From positions 5,022,001 to 5,086,000 of the forward strand of contig OZ257137.1 of NCBI GenBank assembly GCA_965279115.1: 64,000 nt of DNA, in the 5' to 3' direction. Positions 34,282-42,451 of the stretch are shown piece after piece (the first letter of the stretch is position 1; every line of letters starts with the position of its first letter). A program made the translations under genes and the position numbers. Source of the DNA: JAEUOS01 sp965279115. GTDB taxonomy: Bacteria > Pseudomonadota > Gammaproteobacteria > Burkholderiales > JAEUOS01. The notes under the pieces were generated by a model. It made no database searches. It was not told the origin of the DNA and worked only from the letters and a program-made list of their open reading frames with translations.

Positions 34282-35256
34282 TCAATCCGCCTTTGCGCCG
34301 ACGTCCTTCGCCACTTTAGTCCATTTTGCGATCTCTGCCCGAATATGGCGTGCCAGATCATCCGGGCTGCCGCCAACCGGGTCCAGTCCGGCGCCGACCA
34401 GGCGCTCGCGCACATCGGGCATGGCCATGATCCGGGTCAGGGTTTCGTTGAGGCGGGTGGTGATCGCACCTGCCATGCCGGGCGGCCCGACCACCGCCTG
34501 CCAGGCGCCTGCCTCGAACCCCGGGTAGCCTGACTCGGCGATGGTCGGAATTTCCGGGTAGGTGGTCGAACGCTTCGCGCTGCCCACCGCCAGGGCACGC
34601 AGCTTGCCTGCCTTGACCTGCGGCATCAGATTGGCCTGGTCGCCGATCGCCAACTGAATCTGGCCTCCCAGCAGATCGGCAACCATCGGACCGCCGCCTT
34701 TGTAGGGCACATGCACCATGTCGATTCCGGCGCGCTGTTTGAGGAGTTCCGTGGCCAGGTGGGGGGCGCTGCCCGAACCCGCCGATCCGTAGGACAGCCT
34801 GGCCGGGTTGGCTTTGGCATGCGCCACCAGCTCGGCCACATTCCTGGCGGGTACCGAAGGATGTACGGTCACCACGTAGTTGACGTCGACCGTGTGCATG
34901 ACCGGTGTGAAGTCGCGGGTCGGGTCGTACGGCATGCTGGCGTAAACCCCGACGTTCATCGCCAGGGCGGCGATATTGCCGACCAGCAAGGTGTAGCCGT
35001 CCGGCGGCGCCTTGGATACCAGTTCGGCGCCTATCATGCCGCCGGCTCCGCCGCGGTTTTCGATGACGACCGATTGCCCCAGTTGTTCCGCCAGACGGGT
35101 CTGCACGATGCGCGCATAGGCGTCCACGGCGCCGCCTGGAGGAAACGGCACCACCAGCCGCACCGGCCGCGCGGGCCAGGTTTGGGCCTGCAATTGGCCG
35201 GACAGACAAGCGGCGGCAAGGAATCCGAGCATCAAGCGAAAGGCGATGGCGCGCAT
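34282..35256 (-). CDS. Bug/TctC-family substrate-binding protein
   Basis: The ~324-residue protein from ATG 35256 has a Sec leader (FRLMLGFLAAACLSGQLQAQ), then RPVRLVVPFPPGGAVDAYARIV, NRGGAGGMIGAELVSKAPPDG, HVPYKGGGPMVADLLGGQ and TTYPEIPTIAESGYPGFEAG. The frame is open further upstream, but that extension has no sensible sequence. It diverges by 73 bp from an enolase-superfamily gene, the same pairing as at 1964-4086, so a shared acid-sugar or hydroxyacid ligand is plausible. Confidence 0.93.
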   Translation of the reverse strand: MRAIAFRLMLGFLAAACLSGQLQAQTWPARPVRLVVPFPPGGAVDAYARIVQTRLAEQLGQSVVIENRGGAGGMIGAELVSKAPPDGYTLLVGNIAALAMNVGVYASMPYDPTRDFTPVMHTVDVNYVVTVHPSVPARNVAELVAHAKANPARLSYGSAGSGSAPHLATELLKQRAGIDMVHVPYKGGGPMVADLLGGQIQLAIGDQANLMPQVKAGKLRALAVGSAKRSTTYPEIPTIAESGYPGFEAGAWQAVVGPPGMAGAITTRLNETLTRIMAMPDVRERLVGAGLDPVGGSPDDLARHIRAEIAKWTKVAKDVGAKAD

Positions 35257-35329
35257 GGGGAGTTTTCCGATTTGGTTTAGGCTTCTGCGGTTTGCCGATT
35301 TAGCCATGCCCATTCCATTCTGACAAGCC

Positions 35330-36451
35330 ATGAAGATCGCCCGCATCGAGCCTTTCGCGTATCGCGCGCCCATTGTTGAACCGGTTGCCAATGCCTTTGG
35401 GAGCATGAACAACCGGCCGGCGCTGTTCGTGCGCGTTTGCGCCAGCGACGGCGCCTGGGGCTGGGGAGAGGTGTTCTGCAATTTCCCGCAGGTGGGGCTG
35501 GAGCACCGGGCGCGACTGGTTTCCAGCATTTTCGTACCGCTGCTTGAAAAGGGCGAGTTTGCCGACGCGGCCGGGTTGCGCCGGTTCATGGAGGAGCGTA
35601 CCCGCCGCATGGCCATACAGTGCGGAGAGCCGGGTTCGTTCGCGCAGATCATCGGCGGGCTCGAGCAGGCCATGTGGGACATGGCCGCGCGCCGCGCCGG
35701 GTTGCCGTTGTGGCAGTTTCTGGACGACATCGGACGCGCGACCAATCGGGTGCGTGTCTATGCGTCGGGTATCGGGCCGCAGCGGGTGGCGGCCGTGGTC
35801 GAGGCAAAGCGCAAGGAGGGCTATCGCGCCTTCAAGCTCAAGGTCGGTTTCAGTCCGGCCGAGGACCGCGCGAACCTGGCTGCCATGCGTGCGTCAGCCG
35901 GTGAAGACGCCGATGTCATGGTCGACGCCAACCAGGCATGGATTCCCGACGGCGCGGCAGCGCGCATCTTCGCGCTCAAGGACCTGCGCCCGCTCTGGGT
36001 GGAAGAGCCGCTTGCCGCCGATGAGGACGCCGCGGAATGGCGTGCCCTGGCGCGCGACACCGGCGTGGCGCTGGCCGCCGGCGAGAACCTGCGCGGCGAA
36101 TCGGTGTTTCGCCAGGCGATCGATGACGGTTACCTGCGTTTCGTGCAGCCGGACATCGGCAAATGGGGCGGGATCGGCGGCTGCCGCGCGGTGGCGAAGT
36201 ATGCGCAGTCGCGCGGTCAGGTGTTCTGCCCGCATTGGCTGGCCGGCGGCATCGGGCTGGCCGGCTCCATGCATTTGCGCGCAGCGATGGGTGAAGGGGG
36301 CTTTGTCGAAGTCGATGCCAATCCCAACCCGCTGCGCGAAGAGGTGTGCGCCTTTCCCATCGATAACGGCATGGTCGAACTGACGCGCGCACCCGGGCTG
36401 GGCGTGGAGCCCAACCTGGCGCGGCTGGCGCGCTTTGCGGTGAAAATCTGA
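35330..36451 (+). CDS. Enolase superfamily (mandelate racemase/muconate lactonizing) enzyme
   Basis: The 373-residue protein has the capping domain and barrel of the subgroup. Metal ligands: Asp199 (MVDANQAW), Glu225 (WVEEPLA) and Glu252 (AAGENLRG). The acid/base set appears to be Lys169-X-Lys171 (FKLKVG) and His302 (CPHWLAGG), which differs from the K-X-H form of the paralogue at 2983-4086. K-X-K plus His occurs in mandelate racemase and several acid-sugar dehydratases. Substrate is unknown. It lies 102 bp before the amidase gene, on the same strand. Confidence 0.9.
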   Translation: MKIARIEPFAYRAPIVEPVANAFGSMNNRPALFVRVCASDGAWGWGEVFCNFPQVGLEHRARLVSSIFVPLLEKGEFADAAGLRRFMEERTRRMAIQCGEPGSFAQIIGGLEQAMWDMAARRAGLPLWQFLDDIGRATNRVRVYASGIGPQRVAAVVEAKRKEGYRAFKLKVGFSPAEDRANLAAMRASAGEDADVMVDANQAWIPDGAAARIFALKDLRPLWVEEPLAADEDAAEWRALARDTGVALAAGENLRGESVFRQAIDDGYLRFVQPDIGKWGGIGGCRAVAKYAQSRGQVFCPHWLAGGIGLAGSMHLRAAMGEGGFVEVDANPNPLREEVCAFPIDNGMVELTRAPGLGVEPNLARLARFAVKI

Positions 36452-36553
36452 AGCGGCGCCGGCGGCCGCGGGCACGCCACACGGACACGCGCTGTTTTCG
36501 AGACAATGCGTGACCAGCGCCAAACACCACCAAAAGAAGAACAGGAACCTTAA

Positions 36554-37972
36554 ATGAGCAACGAATTGCACTTCGCCACCGCCACCGAACTGGCGGCCAT
36601 GATCCGCGGCAAGCAGGTTTCCGCCACCGAGGTCATGCAGGCGCACCTGAAGCAAATCGAAAAAGTCAATCCCAAGGTCAACGCCATCGTGACGCTCACG
36701 GCGGACGCGGCTCTGGCCGCGGCGAGGGCCGCGGATGCGAAACAGGCCAGGGGCGAGGCGCTCGGCGCGCTGCACGGCCTGCCGATTGCGCACAAGGACC
36801 TGTTCCTGACCAAGGGTATCCGCACCACGATGGGTTCGACCATCTTCAAGGACCAGGTGCCGGACCGCAGCATGCTGGTGGTTGATCGCAGCTGGGACGC
36901 CGGCGCCATTTGTGTCGGCAAGACCAACACGCCCGAATTCGGCGCCGGTTCGCAGACCTTCAACAAGCTGTTCGGCGCCACAAAGAATCCCTACGACCTG
37001 AGCAAGACCTGCGGCGGGTCGTCCGGCGGTGCGGGCGTGGTACTGGCCACCGGCATGGTGCCGCTGGCCGACGGCAGCGATCTCGGTGCCTCGCTGCGCA
37101 ACCCCGGCAATTTCTGCAACGTGGTGGGCTTGCGTCCTTCTCCCGGGCGTGTGCCGACTTATCCCACCAAGCACCTGTGGGGCACGCTCTCGGTGGAAGG
37201 ACCGATGGCGCGCACGGTGGAAGACACGGCACTGCTGCTCTCGGTGCAGGCCGGGCCGGACGATCGTGTGCCGATCGCCCTGATGGAGCCGGGCGCCTCG
37301 TTCGCCGGCAGCCTGAAGCGTGACTTCAAGGGTGTGCGGATTGGATTCTCGCCGGGCTTTGGCGGCCAGATCCCGGTCGACAAGCGGGTTCTGAAGGTGA
37401 TCGCCGCGCAGGACAAGGTGTTCGAGTCACTGGGCTGCGTGCTGGAAGACGCGGTGCCGGATTTCTCCGGCGCGCACGAGGTGTTCCTGACCCTGCGCGG
37501 CCACCTTTTCGAGTTGAACAACGGTGCCTACCTCGACAATCACCGCGACCAACTGAAGGAAACCGTGATCTGGAACATCGAGGCCGGCCGCAAGCTCACC
37601 GCCTCCGACATCGCCCGCGCCGACATCGAGCGCGCGAAGATTTACGAGCGGGTTGCCAGGTACTTCGAGACCCATGAATACCTGGTCACGGTGGTCAACC
37701 AGGTGCCGCCGTTCCCGGTGGACCAGGAGTATGTGACCGAAATCAACGGCGAGAAGCTTCCCACCTACCTCGACTGGATGAAGAGCTGCTACTACATCAC
37801 CATCACCGGCCACCCGGCGATCTCGGTGCCGGCCGGCTTTACCGACGACGGGCTGCCGGTGGGCATACAGATCGTCGGCCGGCGCAACGCTGACTTCGCG
37901 GTCCTGCAGCTGGCCCATGCGTTCGAGCAGGCCACCCTGATGTGGAAGCGCCGCCCTCTGCTGGCGCAATAG
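36554..37972 (+). CDS. Amidase (amidase-signature family, GatA-like)
   Basis: The 472-residue enzyme has the full catalytic set: Lys81 (IAHKDLFLTKG), cis-Ser156 in the signature GGSSGGAGVVLATGMVPLAD and nucleophile Ser180 (SDLGASLRNPG). Typical GatA members have GGSIRIPA at the last site; ASLRNPG is a known variant in hydrolytic amidases. There is no GatB or GatC next to it, so it is not expected to make Gln-tRNA but to hydrolyse a small amide. An enolase-superfamily gene lies upstream and a ferritin-like hydrolase gene downstream. Confidence 0.93.
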   Translation: MSNELHFATATELAAMIRGKQVSATEVMQAHLKQIEKVNPKVNAIVTLTADAALAAARAADAKQARGEALGALHGLPIAHKDLFLTKGIRTTMGSTIFKDQVPDRSMLVVDRSWDAGAICVGKTNTPEFGAGSQTFNKLFGATKNPYDLSKTCGGSSGGAGVVLATGMVPLADGSDLGASLRNPGNFCNVVGLRPSPGRVPTYPTKHLWGTLSVEGPMARTVEDTALLLSVQAGPDDRVPIALMEPGASFAGSLKRDFKGVRIGFSPGFGGQIPVDKRVLKVIAAQDKVFESLGCVLEDAVPDFSGAHEVFLTLRGHLFELNNGAYLDNHRDQLKETVIWNIEAGRKLTASDIARADIERAKIYERVARYFETHEYLVTVVNQVPPFPVDQEYVTEINGEKLPTYLDWMKSCYYITITGHPAISVPAGFTDDGLPVGIQIVGRRNADFAVLQLAHAFEQATLMWKRRPLLAQ

Positions 37973-38004
37973 CAGGGAGCGAACCCGAAAGAAAGCAGAA
38001 CGCC

Positions 38005-38823
38005 ATGTCCGAATTGACCGTTCGCCGCCTGCATGTCGACCTGGAGCAACCGTTTGCGCGCCACTGGTGCGGCGGCGACGCGTTCCGAACCGCATTCTGC
38101 AATGCGTTGTCGATGAGCTTTCCGGTGGGTGAGCAGTTCTTCATCGACTCCGTGCGTGCCGGCCTGGCTGTCCTGCCCGAGGAAAAGCGGTCCCGCTTCG
38201 AAGCCGAGGCGCGCGGATTCATCGGCCAGGAGGCGACGCACCGGCGGATCCATTCACTGTTCAATGGCCATCTTGAAAAGCGGGGCCTGGACAACGCATG
38301 GGAGCGTCGCGGCATCAGCCGCTTTGGCGCCATGAAGGACCTCGATGCGCGCCACAAGCTGGGCATTACCGCCGCGACCGAGCACCTGACGGCGATTCTT
38401 TCCGAGTGGGCGCTGGCGCATCCCGAGGCGTGCAAAAGCGACGATGCGCGCCTGAACCTGATGTGGCAGTGGCATTTTTCGGAAGAACTGGAACACAAGT
38501 CCACCGCGATCGACCTGTACCGGGCCATTGGCGGGGATGACGTTTGGCGGGTACGCTACTTCCGCTCGATCACCAACTATTTTGTCGTCGACCTGATGCG
38601 CCAGACCTTCAGCAACCTGTGGCGCGACGGTACCTGGTGGAAGCCTTCCACCTGGATCTCGGGACTTTCATTCCTGTTCGGCAAGCGCGGCCTGGTGCGT
38701 GATCTTGCCGGGCCATGGAGGCAATACCTCCGACACGACTTTCATCCGGACCAGCTGCATTCCGACCTGTCGGAAAAATGGCTGGCCGCAAATCCATCCG
38801 CCTACTCGAGAGTGTCCCCATGA
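38005..38823 (+). CDS. Putative metal-dependent hydrolase with ferritin-like fold (PF10118-type)
   Basis: The 272-residue protein has two ExxH pairs, EATHRRIH and EELEHKS, with a further Glu-His in ATEHLTAIL, as expected for a four-helix diiron site. The N-terminus LTVRRLHVDLEQPFARHWCGGD and the Trp-rich C-terminus match proteins usually named 'metal-dependent hydrolase'. The true reaction is unknown; an oxidase or oxygenase is as likely as hydrolysis. Its stop overlaps the next start by 4 bp (ATGA), so it is coupled to a cupin gene. Confidence 0.82.
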   Translation: MSELTVRRLHVDLEQPFARHWCGGDAFRTAFCNALSMSFPVGEQFFIDSVRAGLAVLPEEKRSRFEAEARGFIGQEATHRRIHSLFNGHLEKRGLDNAWERRGISRFGAMKDLDARHKLGITAATEHLTAILSEWALAHPEACKSDDARLNLMWQWHFSEELEHKSTAIDLYRAIGGDDVWRVRYFRSITNYFVVDLMRQTFSNLWRDGTWWKPSTWISGLSFLFGKRGLVRDLAGPWRQYLRHDFHPDQLHSDLSEKWLAANPSAYSRVSP

Positions 38824-39398
38824 AAACCATCCATATTTCGCCCGAGCAAATGGCCGCGCGCGTGGCACGCTTCAGCCAGTTGAAGCCGCTGCCGGCACAA
38901 ACCAACCCGGACATTCCGCAAGCCGCGGCCGATGAGATTTACGCGCGCAAACTGTTTTCCGTGATCGGGCTCGAAGGCGGTGCGGCAACGCCGATCAATT
39001 CCGGTGCGCCCATCATCGGCGCCGGTGGCATGACCATGGTCATCGCCAGTTGCCCGCCGGGGCAGGGGCCGTCGCTGCACGCCCATCGCAAGACCTTCGA
39101 GACCTTTACCGTACTCAAGGGGCGCTTCGAGATCAGCTGGAACGACAAGGGCGAAAACACCCTGGTGCTCGAGGAGTTCGACACCATCTCGGTGCCGCCG
39201 GAAGTCGCGCGCGCCTTCCGCAATGTGGGCGAGCGCGAAGGCCTCTTGCAGGTGCTGATCACCGGCGGGGTGCACGACATGCAGGACATCGCCTTCGCGC
39301 CCGCGGTGGCCGAGCGCATCGCGGCGATCAAGCCGCAGGCGCTGGAGGCATTCCAGAAGGCGGGGATGAGGTTCGACGCGGCAATGGCGGAAAATTGA
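38820..39398 (+). CDS. Cupin-domain protein
   Basis: The 192-residue protein has cupin motif 1 at PGQGPSLHAHRKTFETFTVLKG (His-X-His with a Glu four residues on) and motif 2 near DTISVPPEVARAFRNVGE. The metal-binding residues of motif 1 are intact, while motif 2 lacks the usual His, so metal binding may be partial. It is translationally coupled to the ferritin-like hydrolase, which suggests they act on the same compound. Role unknown. Confidence 0.85.
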   Translation: MKTIHISPEQMAARVARFSQLKPLPAQTNPDIPQAAADEIYARKLFSVIGLEGGAATPINSGAPIIGAGGMTMVIASCPPGQGPSLHAHRKTFETFTVLKGRFEISWNDKGENTLVLEEFDTISVPPEVARAFRNVGEREGLLQVLITGGVHDMQDIAFAPAVAERIAAIKPQALEAFQKAGMRFDAAMAEN

Positions 39399-39439
39399 AT
39401 CGTTTCGCGGCCGGGAATCGGAACAGCGCTTTCGCACGC

Positions 39440-41260
39440 TCAGATTGAACTGGGAAGGCGCATTCCAACAATGACCCCGCTACCGTCCGGGCCGTTGCGC
39501 GCAGCCGCGCTACCGTGGTGAAACTCAGCCACCAGACGCACCACGTATAGTCCCAGCCCAAGATGGGGCTCGTTATCCGAGGATCCCTCGCGGAGCGAAA
39601 TCATCGAGTCGAACAACCGCACCCGTTGAGGGTCATCTGTCGCATCCGGAAGCAACGGACCGGTGTTTTCGACCTCGATGGTGATGGAACCTTCGTAGCC
39701 ACGCACGCTCACGATGATCGGCGTATGCAGCCTGCCGAAACTGACCGCATTGGCGGCCAGTTTGTCGAGCGCCTGGGCCAGCAGGTCGGGTGAACCGTCC
39801 ACCCTCGCAGGAGTTTCCATGATGCGGGTCTCGAAGGCCATGTGCGGGTAGGCCGCGCGGTAGCCTTCGACGCAACCGGCAACCACTTCGCGGGCGTCGT
39901 ATACGGTGCGTTCGCCCTCGCGCAGCGCATGCTCCAGGCGCCGTGCCTCGCTCAAACGGGTGATCAGCTTGTTGAGCCGTGCCAGGCCCTCCTCGGCCCG
40001 GCGCATGTACGCTCGGGCCTCGTCAGGCAGGTTCTGCATGGCCAGGTTGTCCAGCGATGAGCGCACCACGGCCACAGGCGTGCGGAACTCGTGGGTCAGC
40101 CGCGCGCCCATGTTCTCGAGGTAGTCGTGGTACTGCGCGAGGCGCTCCAGCAGTTGCGAAAAGCTGCGCGAGAGGTCGCCGATCTCGTCACTGGAGCGGC
40201 TGGCGGTGGTCAGTTCACGGACCCGGCCGTGCGCATCCACCGCCGACTCGGCCTCGTCGCGCAGGCGCCGCACCCGGCTGGCCAGGCGGCTGGCGAACAG
40301 CAGCATGATGGCGGCGACAATCACGAACACGGCAAGGGTGGCGGAGATCAGTTTTTCCAGTGCGCGCGCGGTGAAGCTCTGGATGGCGTTGGTGGTTTCC
40401 TCCACCACCACGGCGGCCACCACGTTGTCGCCGGCAAACACCGGATGCGCCGCCGAAAGGATGACCGCGCGGTCATCCGGCGTGTTGCGCCAGCGCGCCC
40501 CGGCGATGCCGGTCAGCGCGCGTTCCACCTCCGGGCCGCTGGTGATGGCGGTTTCCGGCAGGCTGTCGTCGAAGTCCTCGTTGGGGCGGGCGAGCAGGCG
40601 TTGGTACAAGGGGCGCAGCAGCGTCTCTTCCAGACGCTCCCACGCCGTGCTGGGCTTGTCTGGTGATGCGGCAGCGGCGTTTCCTCCCCGCAAGCTGCCT
40701 GCCAGGCCAAGCAATTGGCGTTTGCGATCCACGACCCAGATGCGGCTTTTGGCGCGGTTGAGCGAGGCGATGATGGCGTCGATCTCCTCGCTCGCCTGCA
40801 CCGGGGTGGTGGGCTCTTCGACAGCAATCACGCGCTGGGAAGTCGCGGCAGGCGGCAGCTCGGCGGCAGGTGCAGGGGCGATGGCCCCGCCGGGTGACGG
40901 CGCGGGAGACGCCGGCGTGTCAGACGGACTCTGGCCGGGCGTCGCGGCGTTGGCGGTCGGGGATTCGCCGGCGTTTGCCGGCGCACCGGGAGCCGGCTGT
41001 CCCTGTGGGGCAACTGCGGCCGGTTCTGCGGATGTTGCGGGCTGCGGCGCCGGCGGACGAGGCAGCAGCCGCTTTATGGTTGGCCTGTCATTCAGGGCCG
41101 TGGCCACGGCGCGTGCTGCGGCCAGCAGGTTCTGCTCCTGCTGTTCACGCAGCAGGCCTTCCATTTCGCGCACGTAGCCCACGCCCACCAGCGGAATCGC
41201 CGCCAGCGAGACGGTCACCAGCAGCAACTTGGCCGTCAGGCCAACGCGCAAGCGGGGCAT
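39440..41260 (-). CDS. Sensor histidine kinase, PdsS-type (proteobacterial dedicated sortase system)
   Basis: The 606-residue kinase has TM1 (about 11-30), a long Ala/Pro-rich periplasmic insert (about 66-150), a sensory domain, TM2 (about 303-323), HAMP, a DHp domain with His390 (LTHEFRTPVAVVRSSLDNL), and a HATPase_c domain with N box (LDKLAANAVSF) and G box (HLGLGLYVVRLVAEF). The MEGLLREQQEQNLLAAARAVATAL region resembles ChvG and PdsS kinases. It follows its response regulator by 15 bp. No sortase gene is in view, so the regulated target is open. Confidence 0.85.
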   Translation of the reverse strand: MPRLRVGLTAKLLLVTVSLAAIPLVGVGYVREMEGLLREQQEQNLLAAARAVATALNDRPTIKRLLPRPPAPQPATSAEPAAVAPQGQPAPGAPANAGESPTANAATPGQSPSDTPASPAPSPGGAIAPAPAAELPPAATSQRVIAVEEPTTPVQASEEIDAIIASLNRAKSRIWVVDRKRQLLGLAGSLRGGNAAAASPDKPSTAWERLEETLLRPLYQRLLARPNEDFDDSLPETAITSGPEVERALTGIAGARWRNTPDDRAVILSAAHPVFAGDNVVAAVVVEETTNAIQSFTARALEKLISATLAVFVIVAAIMLLFASRLASRVRRLRDEAESAVDAHGRVRELTTASRSSDEIGDLSRSFSQLLERLAQYHDYLENMGARLTHEFRTPVAVVRSSLDNLAMQNLPDEARAYMRRAEEGLARLNKLITRLSEARRLEHALREGERTVYDAREVVAGCVEGYRAAYPHMAFETRIMETPARVDGSPDLLAQALDKLAANAVSFGRLHTPIIVSVRGYEGSITIEVENTGPLLPDATDDPQRVRLFDSMISLREGSSDNEPHLGLGLYVVRLVAEFHHGSAAARNGPDGSGVIVGMRLPSSI

Positions 41261-41275
41261 GGTCGTGGCAGGTGT

Positions 41276-41965
41276 CTACTCGCGCCAGCGATAGCCCATG
41301 CCGTACACCGTGTCGATGGCCTCGAAGGCCGGGTCGAGCGCGGCGAACTTGCGGCGTATGCGCTTGACATGCGAGGTGATGGTGCCGTCGTCGACCACGA
41401 TCTTGGCATCGCCCATGAGCTGGTCACGGTTCTTCACGTGGCCGGGAAACTTGGCCAGCGCGTGCACCATCCAGAATTCGGTCAGCGTGAGGTCGATCTC
41501 CTTGCCGCGCCAAAGTGCCAGAAAGCGCTTCATGTCCAGGGTGAGCGGTCCGCGCTCGATCAATTCGTCTGCGGTCTGCGGTTCCTTCGCCAGGTCGGCA
41601 CGGCGGAACAGCGCGGCGATGCGCGCCAGCAGGTGGGGCAGGGAAATGTCCTTGGTGAGGTAATCGTCCGCGCCCAGCCGCAATCCGGAGACCACGTCGA
41701 AGTCGGAGTCGCGCGCGGTCAGGAACAGGATGGGCAGGGTGGCGGACGCGGCGCGCAGTTCGCGGCACAGCGTGAAACCGCCATCGGGTTCCTGCCCCAG
41801 GCCGATGTCGATGATGGCCAGTTCCGGCAGGCGCACCTTGAAGGCGGCCGAGGCTTCCGGTCGCGTGGCAAAGGTCGTGACCTCGTAGCCGTGGCGCTTG
41901 ATCGCCTCGGCGTAATTGGCGCGGATGGCGGCGTCGTCCTCCACCAGCGCGATGCGTTTTGCCAT
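41276..41965 (-). CDS. OmpR-family response regulator, PdsR-type
   Basis: The 229-residue protein has an N-terminal receiver domain with phosphoacceptor Asp53 (LAIIDIGLG) and Lys in LGADDYLTKDISLPHLLARI, then a C-terminal winged helix (LTLTEFWMVHALAKFPGHVKNR, TITSHVKRIRRKFAALDPAF, VYGMGYRW). The wording of the whole chain is closest to what I know as PdsR, the dedicated-sortase-system regulator, rather than PhoB or ChvI. It forms an operon with the kinase downstream. Confidence 0.9.
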   Translation of the reverse strand: MAKRIALVEDDAAIRANYAEAIKRHGYEVTTFATRPEASAAFKVRLPELAIIDIGLGQEPDGGFTLCRELRAASATLPILFLTARDSDFDVVSGLRLGADDYLTKDISLPHLLARIAALFRRADLAKEPQTADELIERGPLTLDMKRFLALWRGKEIDLTLTEFWMVHALAKFPGHVKNRDQLMGDAKIVVDDGTITSHVKRIRRKFAALDPAFEAIDTVYGMGYRWRE

Positions 41966-42156
41966 AGTGGATCACTTTCGAAAATCGGGTTGCGATGCGA
42001 GGTCAAGATAGCAGATGCCGTGGCCGGCTGCGGGGGCCGGGACGGGCTCGTCAGAATGTTGCCACTATTGGTCGGCGCTCGGCCGCAAGCCGCACGCTGC
42101 CGGTCAGCATGTGGGGTTGAAATGGCATCCTGACATCTAATCCGGAGTTGCCTGCC

Positions 42157-42300
42157 ATGACCACCCATACAAGCCCGACCAGACGCGTCCATCTCGTGCG
42201 CGACATGCTGCAGGCGCTCGGACTGGCGGCGCTCGCAGGGCTGGGCACCGCACTTGCGTCCGGGCTGGTCGTGGTTTTCCTGGCCAGCGCCGCCGCCTGA
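42157..42300 (+). CDS. Small membrane protein, 47 residues (unrecognised)
   Basis: This short frame was found by reading the 486-bp gap between the response regulator and the DUF748 gene. ATG 42157 is preceded by GGAG with nine bases between. The product has a basic N-terminus (HTSPTRRVHLVRDM) and one hydrophobic helix (about residues 20-45, LGLAALAGLGTALASGLVVV then FLASAAA). I do not recognise a family; it may be a genuine single-pass protein or a chance frame. Confidence 0.42.
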   Translation: MTTHTSPTRRVHLVRDMLQALGLAALAGLGTALASGLVVVFLASAAA

Positions 42301-42451
42301 CGCGCACGCTGAAGCATCGCCAGACGGTCCGGCCGCGGGCCCTTTCCGCGCGCGGGCCCGCCCTCGACGGCGGTCTGGTGCAAAATCGCCGTGTTGCGGG
42401 TTGGCATGCGGGTGCGCATGCCGGTAGCCCGACCAGAAAAGGCGATAAGGC

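Noticed and set aside
36554..37972. GatA subunit of Asp/Glu-tRNA amidotransferase
   Set aside because: No gatB or gatC lies next to it and the nucleophile region is ASLRNPG rather than the usual GGSIRIPA; a stand-alone amidase fits better.
39440..41965. A sortase gene near the PdsSR-like pair
   Set aside because: No neighbour within the window has the sortase TLXTC motif or an LPXTG-like tail.
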